A stretch of DNA of 64,000 nt, taken from the NCBI RefSeq assembly GCF_020805785.1, contig NZ_JAJGZV010000009.1:114984-178983 (forward strand), written 5' to 3'. A model generated the notes under the pieces. It searched no databases and had not been told where the DNA came from. It saw only the letters and a list, made by a program, of their open reading frames with translations. This document shows, piece by piece, positions 60,114 to 64,000 of the stretch; the first letter of the stretch is position 1, and every line of letters starts with the position of its first letter. This stretch comes from Flavobacterium chungbukense. Its GTDB lineage: Bacteria; Bacteroidota; Bacteroidia; Flavobacteriales; Flavobacteriaceae. The translations under genes and the position numbers were made by a program.

Positions 60114-60821
60114 TTATATAGTGAGTTTTGCTAGATAATCATAATGCTCTCCTTCAAGAATAAGTTCGCATTTTAATCCATTAGCATTTGCGGCGTTTTG
60201 CAAAGTATTATAATCTAAATACAGCCAATCAAATGGTTCTTCTTTTTGCCCTTTGTAAGTTATGTTGAAAATGAGTTCTCCATAATAATCATTTTCAGAG
60301 GGAATCCATTTCCCGCCGTCTTCGTCTTCGTCAAACATATAGATGATGTCGGAACTGTCAATTAAAATTTGTCCTCCTGGATTTAATAGAGATTTTAGCT
60401 TTGATAAATATGTATTGCAGTTTTTTAATTTTCCAAAAATTCCAGTTCCATTCATTAAAACTAAAATAGTATCAAATTTTTCTCCTTCAAAATCTAGAAT
60501 ATTTTTTACTTGGGCATTTTTTATTCCTCTTAGAAGTGCTGTTTCAATTGCTTTTTCTGAAATATCAATCGCGGTCACCTCTAAATTTCGTTCGTTTTGC
60601 AATGATAAAGCATGACTCCCGGCTCCACATCCAACGTCTAGTATTTTTCCATAAGCCAATTGAAGTGCTTTTTGCTCGATTTTTGGCATTTCGTTATAAG
60701 CTCGAAAAAGATATTCGACGCTCATTTCATCTTCTTCAGAAATTGAAGTTTCGGTAATAATATCTTCGGGTGAATTGTTGGTGTAGAAATCAAATATCGC
60801 TTTCCCAAAAAGATCTTTCAT
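60114..60821 (-). CDS. Class I SAM-dependent methyltransferase
   Basis: A 235-aa methyltransferase of unknown substrate. Motif I is KILDVGCGAGSHALSLQ, motif II the acidic VTAIDISEKAIETALLRG, and motif IV is DTILVLMNGTGIFG. LLNPGGQILIDSSDI is the post-IV strand. It is the first gene of a two-gene minus-strand unit with the YfiT-like gene. Confidence 0.88.
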   Translation of the reverse strand: MKDLFGKAIFDFYTNNSPEDIITETSISEEDEMSVEYLFRAYNEMPKIEQKALQLAYGKILDVGCGAGSHALSLQNERNLEVTAIDISEKAIETALLRGIKNAQVKNILDFEGEKFDTILVLMNGTGIFGKLKNCNTYLSKLKSLLNPGGQILIDSSDIIYMFDEDEDGGKWIPSENDYYGELIFNITYKGQKEEPFDWLYLDYNTLQNAANANGLKCELILEGEHYDYLAKLTI

Positions 60822-60862
60822 TGTTTTATTTTAAAGTTTAAGGTTTCGAGTTCAAAGTTGCT

Positions 60863-60870
60863 TAATTTTG
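60863..60870 (+). promoter_or_regulatory. -7 element upstream of the YkgJ-like gene
   Basis: TAATTTTG, an exact TAnnTTTG match 23 nt before the TTG start at 60894. Confidence 0.35.
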
Positions 60871-60893
60871 CAGATCAACTTTAAATTTTAAAC

Positions 60894-61388
60894 TTGAAAC
60901 AGATTTTAAATAACTTAAGCAAGTTAGCCAAAGATAAGCATAACGAGAATAAAAAGTATTTCGATAAGCTTAAAAAGAAACAGCCAAAGAATTTAGATTA
61001 CGTTATGCAGGATTTGCATAATGCCGAATTTAAAAGAACTGACTGTTTGAAGTGCGCTAATTGCTGTAAAACAACCGGACCGTTGTTTACCTTGGCTGAT
61101 ATTGAGCGAATCTCAAAGCATTTTAGACAAAAGCCACAGCAATTCATCGAGCAATATCTTCGTATTGATGAAGATAAAGATTATGTTTTGAAAAGTGTTC
61201 CTTGCACATTTTTAGATCATGAGAATTACTGTATGATTTATGATGTTCGCCCAAAAGCATGTCGGGAATTTCCTCATACAGATAGAAACAAATTTTATCA
61301 GATTTCAAATCTAACATTGAAAAATGTTGAAATTTGCCCCGCCGCATTCAATATAGTGGAAGAAATGAAAAAGAAACTTCCTCTTTAA
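60894..61388 (+). CDS. YkgJ family cysteine cluster protein (TTG start)
   Basis: A 164-aa protein of the UPF0153/YkgJ type with an N-terminal basic helix region (KLAKDKHNENKKYFDKLKKK) and a cysteine cluster: RTDCLKCANCCKTTGPLF, then VPCTFLDHENYCMIYDVRP and KACREFPHT, with NVEICPAAFN near the end. Probably binds zinc or an Fe-S cluster. No ATG lies between the upstream in-frame stop at 60882 and the conserved part, so TTG at 60894 is the likely start. The next gene also starts with TTG. Confidence 0.85.
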   Translation: MKQILNNLSKLAKDKHNENKKYFDKLKKKQPKNLDYVMQDLHNAEFKRTDCLKCANCCKTTGPLFTLADIERISKHFRQKPQQFIEQYLRIDEDKDYVLKSVPCTFLDHENYCMIYDVRPKACREFPHTDRNKFYQISNLTLKNVEICPAAFNIVEEMKKKLPL

Positions 61389-61442
61389 GAACAAAGAATA
61401 CTAATTGTTTTCAAGAATTTCTCGTTTTACTCTTTTAAGATG

Positions 61443-61450
61443 TACTTTTG
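61443..61450 (+). promoter_or_regulatory. -7 element upstream of the permease gene
   Basis: TACTTTTG, an exact TAnnTTTG match 26 nt before the TTG start at 61477. The -33 position shows no clean TTG. Confidence 0.35.
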
Positions 61451-61476
61451 AGAAAGAATAATTAAAAATCTGTAAT

Positions 61477-62712
61477 TTGAATTTAGAATATTTTATAGCC
61501 AAAAGACTTATCACTGCTAAAGATTATAAAAGCAGTATTTCGGCGCCTATTATTAAAATTGCTATTTCGGCAATTGCAATTGGAATAATTATGATGATTG
61601 TTTCTGTTGCCACAGGAATTGGTCTTCAGAAAAAGATTCGTGACAAAGTTTCGGCTTTCAATGGGCAAATTATTATTTCTAATTATGATAATAATAATTC
61701 GGATATTACTTTAGTTCCAATTTCAAAAAAACAAGATTTCTACCCAGACTTTAAAAGTGTTCCAGAAGTTAGTCATATTCAAGCAATCGCAAGTAAAGCT
61801 GGAATTATAAGAACCGAAAACGCATTTGAAGGAATTGTTTTCAAAGGGGTAGGAGCAGATTATGATTGGAATAATATTAAAGAATATATTGTAGAAGGCA
61901 AATTGCCAGATTTTAGTAAAGAAATAAATGAAGATGTTATTATTTCTAGGTTTTTGGCAAATAGGCTCAATTTAAAACTTGGAGATCAATTCAATACTTT
62001 TTTTATAAAAGAAGAACAAGGGAAACTCCCAAATAGCCGTCGATTTAAAATTGTCGGAATATTTAATTCTGGATTTCAAGATTTTGATGCTACTTATATA
62101 ATAGGCGATATTCGACATATACAAAGAATTAATAAATGGAACGCTGATCAAATTGGAGCATTTGAAGTTTTTGTAAATGATTTTAATGAAATTAAATCGG
62201 TAGGTAATCTAGTTTACGAAAAAACATCTTCTACTCTCGATACTGAAACTATCGTAGAGAAGTATAGTTATATATTCGATTGGCTTCAGTTATTCGATTT
62301 TAATATAGTGGTGATTTTAGCAGTAATGATTTTAGTTGCTACAATTAATATGGTTGTCGCATTATTAGTTCTTATTTTAGAAAGAACACAAATGATTGGA
62401 ATTTTAAAATCAATGGGGGCTAATAACTGGTCAGTTCGAAAAATATTTTTGTATAATGCTTTCTATCTTATTCTGCGCGGACAGTTTTGGGGAAATTTAA
62501 TTGGGATTTCACTTTTGCTAGTGCAGCAACAATTTGGTATCATCCAGCTGAATCCTGAAAATTATTATGTAAATCAAGCACCAGTTTATTTTAATTGGAT
62601 TTATATCCTGTTATTAAATCTGCTAACAGTAACAGTTTGTTTCTTGGTGCTATTAATTCCTTCTTATATAATAACAAAAATATCTCCAGTAAAAGCCATA
62701 CGGTTCGATTAA
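61477..62712 (+). CDS. LolE/FtsX-like ABC transporter permease (TTG start)
   Basis: A 411-aa membrane protein: one N-terminal membrane segment (ISAIAIGIIMMIVSVATGIG), a large periplasmic domain (about 50-265, containing QIIISNYDNNNSDITLVPIS and GDQFNTFFIKEEQGKLPNSR) and three C-terminal segments (IVVILAVMILVATINMVVAL, GNLIGISLLLVQQQFG, LLLNLLTVTVCFLVLLIPSY), the MacB-FtsX/LolCE layout. LVLILERTQMIGILKSMGAN is the conserved coupling-helix region. Homologues extract lipoproteins from the inner membrane, but the ATPase partner is not here. TTG is the only plausible start. Confidence 0.88.
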   Translation: MNLEYFIAKRLITAKDYKSSISAPIIKIAISAIAIGIIMMIVSVATGIGLQKKIRDKVSAFNGQIIISNYDNNNSDITLVPISKKQDFYPDFKSVPEVSHIQAIASKAGIIRTENAFEGIVFKGVGADYDWNNIKEYIVEGKLPDFSKEINEDVIISRFLANRLNLKLGDQFNTFFIKEEQGKLPNSRRFKIVGIFNSGFQDFDATYIIGDIRHIQRINKWNADQIGAFEVFVNDFNEIKSVGNLVYEKTSSTLDTETIVEKYSYIFDWLQLFDFNIVVILAVMILVATINMVVALLVLILERTQMIGILKSMGANNWSVRKIFLYNAFYLILRGQFWGNLIGISLLLVQQQFGIIQLNPENYYVNQAPVYFNWIYILLLNLLTVTVCFLVLLIPSYIITKISPVKAIRFD

Positions 62713-62741
62713 ATAGAATCGAGCTTTAATATCATAATCTC

Positions 62742-62777
62742 AACCCGACAGTTTTTCAAAACCTGCCGGGTTTGTTT
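62742..62777 (+). terminator. Terminator after the permease gene
   Basis: AACCCGACAG and CTGCCGGGTT form a stem with one mismatch followed by a T-run, 30 nt after the permease stop. Confidence 0.7.
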
Positions 62778-62904
62778 TTTTACTTATATAGAGTTAAGCT
62801 GAAATTCTGCTATACTATATAATATGAAAATGTTTTTTCATGCTGAAGAACGGTTAAGTTTTGGAATTTGGGATTTAAAGGATTTGAAATTGTGTTTTTG
62901 TTTA

Positions 62905-63015
62905 AGGAGCTGTTTTCCGCTATCCGCTTCACACGAGCGATAGCGAACTGAGGAAGTAATCTTTTTGCGGCGAACCCCGCCTCAAAAAGGATTTCCGCTT
63001 CCATCGGGGCTATGG
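62905..63015. repeat. CGAGCGATAGCGAAC-containing intergenic element upstream of the rRNA operon
   Basis: GGAGCTGTTTTCCGCTATCC (from 62907) through CACACGAGCGATAGCGAACT to CTTCCATCGGGGCTATGG (near 63015) is GC-richer than its surroundings. The word CGAGCGATAGCGAA is the inverse of the TTCGCTATCGCTCG at 18342 and 24181. It has no ORF of note. The rest of 62780-63230 shows nothing else that I can name. Confidence 0.45.
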
Positions 63016-63230
63016 CGTCTGTTTTCAGAAGATGCATCTGTGCAGAAAAAAGGCATTAAGAATAAAAAATCCTCAAAAACTGCATCAGGAAAGCACTGAA
63101 AAATAAGGAAAAAGCACTGCAACGATGAAAAATCTTACACATGTATAAAAAAAGTGGTTCTGTAAATAATCTGTTATCAGTGAGTTAGGAAAAAGTTTTA
63201 AAAAATATGGAAATTATAGAAAGAAAACGC

Positions 63231-63260
63231 TTGCAGATGTAAATAAAGGTGGTACTTTTG
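63231..63260 (+). promoter_or_regulatory. rRNA operon promoter P1
   Basis: TTG 63231-63233, 19-nt spacer, TACTTTTG 63253-63260, followed by GCACCCGC at 63260. An exact match to the Bacteroidota consensus. Confidence 0.8.
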
Positions 63261-63350
63261 CACCCGCAACAACGAAAGACGTTCACTGAAATACTGACAG
63301 GCATACGAATTGAAACTGAAAATTTTTTTTCAAAAAAGATTCAAAAAAGC

Positions 63351-63381
63351 TTGTGAGATTTGAAAATGGATGTTACATTTG
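63351..63381 (+). promoter_or_regulatory. rRNA operon promoter P2
   Basis: TTG 63351-63353, 20-nt spacer, TACATTTG 63374-63381, followed by GCACCCCGC. An A-rich stretch lies upstream. Confidence 0.8.
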
Positions 63382-63474
63382 CACCCCGCAAAACACGGAA
63401 AGTTCATTGATAGATTGGTAGGTTTGGAGAAGAAATGAGAATGAAAATTTTTCTAAAAAAAACTTCAAAAAACA

Positions 63475-63506
63475 TTTGCCATTTAGAAATAAGTTTTCTA
63501 CTTTTG
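63475..63506 (+). promoter_or_regulatory. rRNA operon promoter P3
   Basis: TTTG 63475-63478, 20-nt spacer, TACTTTTG 63499-63506, followed by GCACCCGC, about 165 nt ahead of the 16S 5' end. Confidence 0.8.
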
Positions 63507-63671
63507 CACCCGCTTTGAGACACAGGCGAAGACAAAAAGTAAGACACGTTCGTAGACATATTGAATTGACAGCCGTTCCGATGCAAATCGGAACAGAAAA
63601 AATAAGAGTAATGGAATCGAGAGATTCGAAGAGAACCGATAGATATCATCGAGATATAATATAAAAATATA

Positions 63672-64000
63672 CGATGAAGAGTTTGATCCTGGCTCAGGAT
63701 GAACGCTAGCGGCAGGCTTAACACATGCAAGTCGAGGGGTATAAGTCTTCGGATTTAGAGACCGGCGCACGGGTGCGTAACGCGTATGCAATCTGCCTTT
63801 CACAGAGGGATAGCCCAGAGAAATTTGGATTAATACCTCATAGCATTACGGGATGGCATCATCCTGTAATTAAAGTTACAACGGTGAAAGATGAGCATGC
63901 GTCCCATTAGCTAGTTGGTAAGGTAACGGCTTACCAAGGCAACGATGGGTAGGGGTCCTGAGAGGGAGATCCCCCACACTGGTACTGAGACACGGACCAG
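63672..64000 (+). rRNA. rrs: 16S ribosomal RNA, 5' part
   Basis: AGAGTTTGATCCTGGCTCAG begins at 63679, the universal 5' 16S signature. GGATGAACGCTAGCGGCAGG and the following variable region with a GGGTATAAGTCTTCGGATTT block match Flavobacterium-type 16S. The gene runs off the right edge; roughly 330 of about 1500 nt are present. The exact mature 5' end may differ by a few nt. Confidence 0.97.

Noticed and set aside
63476..63910. ORFs in the rRNA leader and 16S gene
   Set aside because: The region is the P3 promoter, leader and 16S rRNA itself.

Overview
The window is about 64 kb of low-GC chromosome from a Flavobacterium-like member of the Bacteroidota. The evidence is the 16S rRNA 5' end at the right edge, promoters of the Bacteroidota sigma-A type (TTG, 17-22 nt, TAnnTTTG), and typical content such as ExbB-ExbD-ExbD-TonB, DUF3857 proteins, DUF1800/DUF1501 pairs and AsmA-like proteins. 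It is mostly core genome. No prophage, integrase, IS transposase, CRISPR array or tRNA gene was seen.

Layout. 1-9 kb: partial aspartate kinase, a GNAT acetyltransferase, divergent fbp, a tandem repeat array, then TerB-like, HupE/UreJ-like, dCMP deaminase, S41 protease, small envelope genes, an FAD oxidoreductase and MarC. 9-14 kb: a DUF3109 protein and class Ia ribonucleotide reductase (nrdB, nrdA). 14-15.3 kb: a decaying accessory patch with a HigB/HigA-type toxin-antitoxin pair between a gene with a nonsense codon and a frameshifted gene. 15.5-18.2 kb: DUF1800/DUF1501 pair. 18.5-23 kb: an aromatic amino acid operon (prephenate dehydratase, aminotransferase, prephenate dehydrogenase, DAHP synthase/chorismate mutase) behind a Phe/Tyr-rich leader peptide and attenuator. 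23-33 kb: rsgA, dtd and four tandem DUF3857/transglutaminase-fold genes, then a MazG-like gene. 33-38 kb: aroA, queA, kynU and a glycine-zipper lipoprotein. 38-50 kb: an uncharacterised 599-aa protein, an AsmA-like protein, a penicillin acylase homologue, two serine hydrolases, an AraC regulator, a GNAT enzyme and kmo. 51-59 kb: a HerA/DUF853-type ATPase and a Ton-motor operon (exbB, two exbD, tonB, small membrane protein, PstS-like lipoprotein, TPR protein). 59-64 kb: queE, a DinB/YfiT-like protein, a methyltransferase, a cysteine-cluster protein and a LolE/FtsX-like permease. Three tandem promoters then lead into the rRNA operon.

How genes work together. The aro operon and aroA cover shikimate-pathway entry, EPSP synthesis and the Phe/Tyr branches. 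kmo and kynU are two consecutive-type steps of the kynurenine route from tryptophan toward 3-hydroxyanthranilate. queA and queE both belong to queuosine synthesis. The Ton motor energises outer-membrane uptake.

Most notable signals: (i) a complete ribosome-dependent attenuator (leader peptide, antiterminator and terminator) upstream of pheA; (ii) three transglutaminase-fold paralogues that have all lost the catalytic Cys and His, one of them also frameshifted; (iii) several distinct families of intergenic inverted-repeat elements, including one whose arms bracket terminators, one with a conserved loop core, and one showing compensatory change within local hairpins; (iv) three tandem near-identical rRNA promoters. 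Both indels inferred here lie in or beside A-runs, so sequencing error has to be excluded before they are treated as biology.
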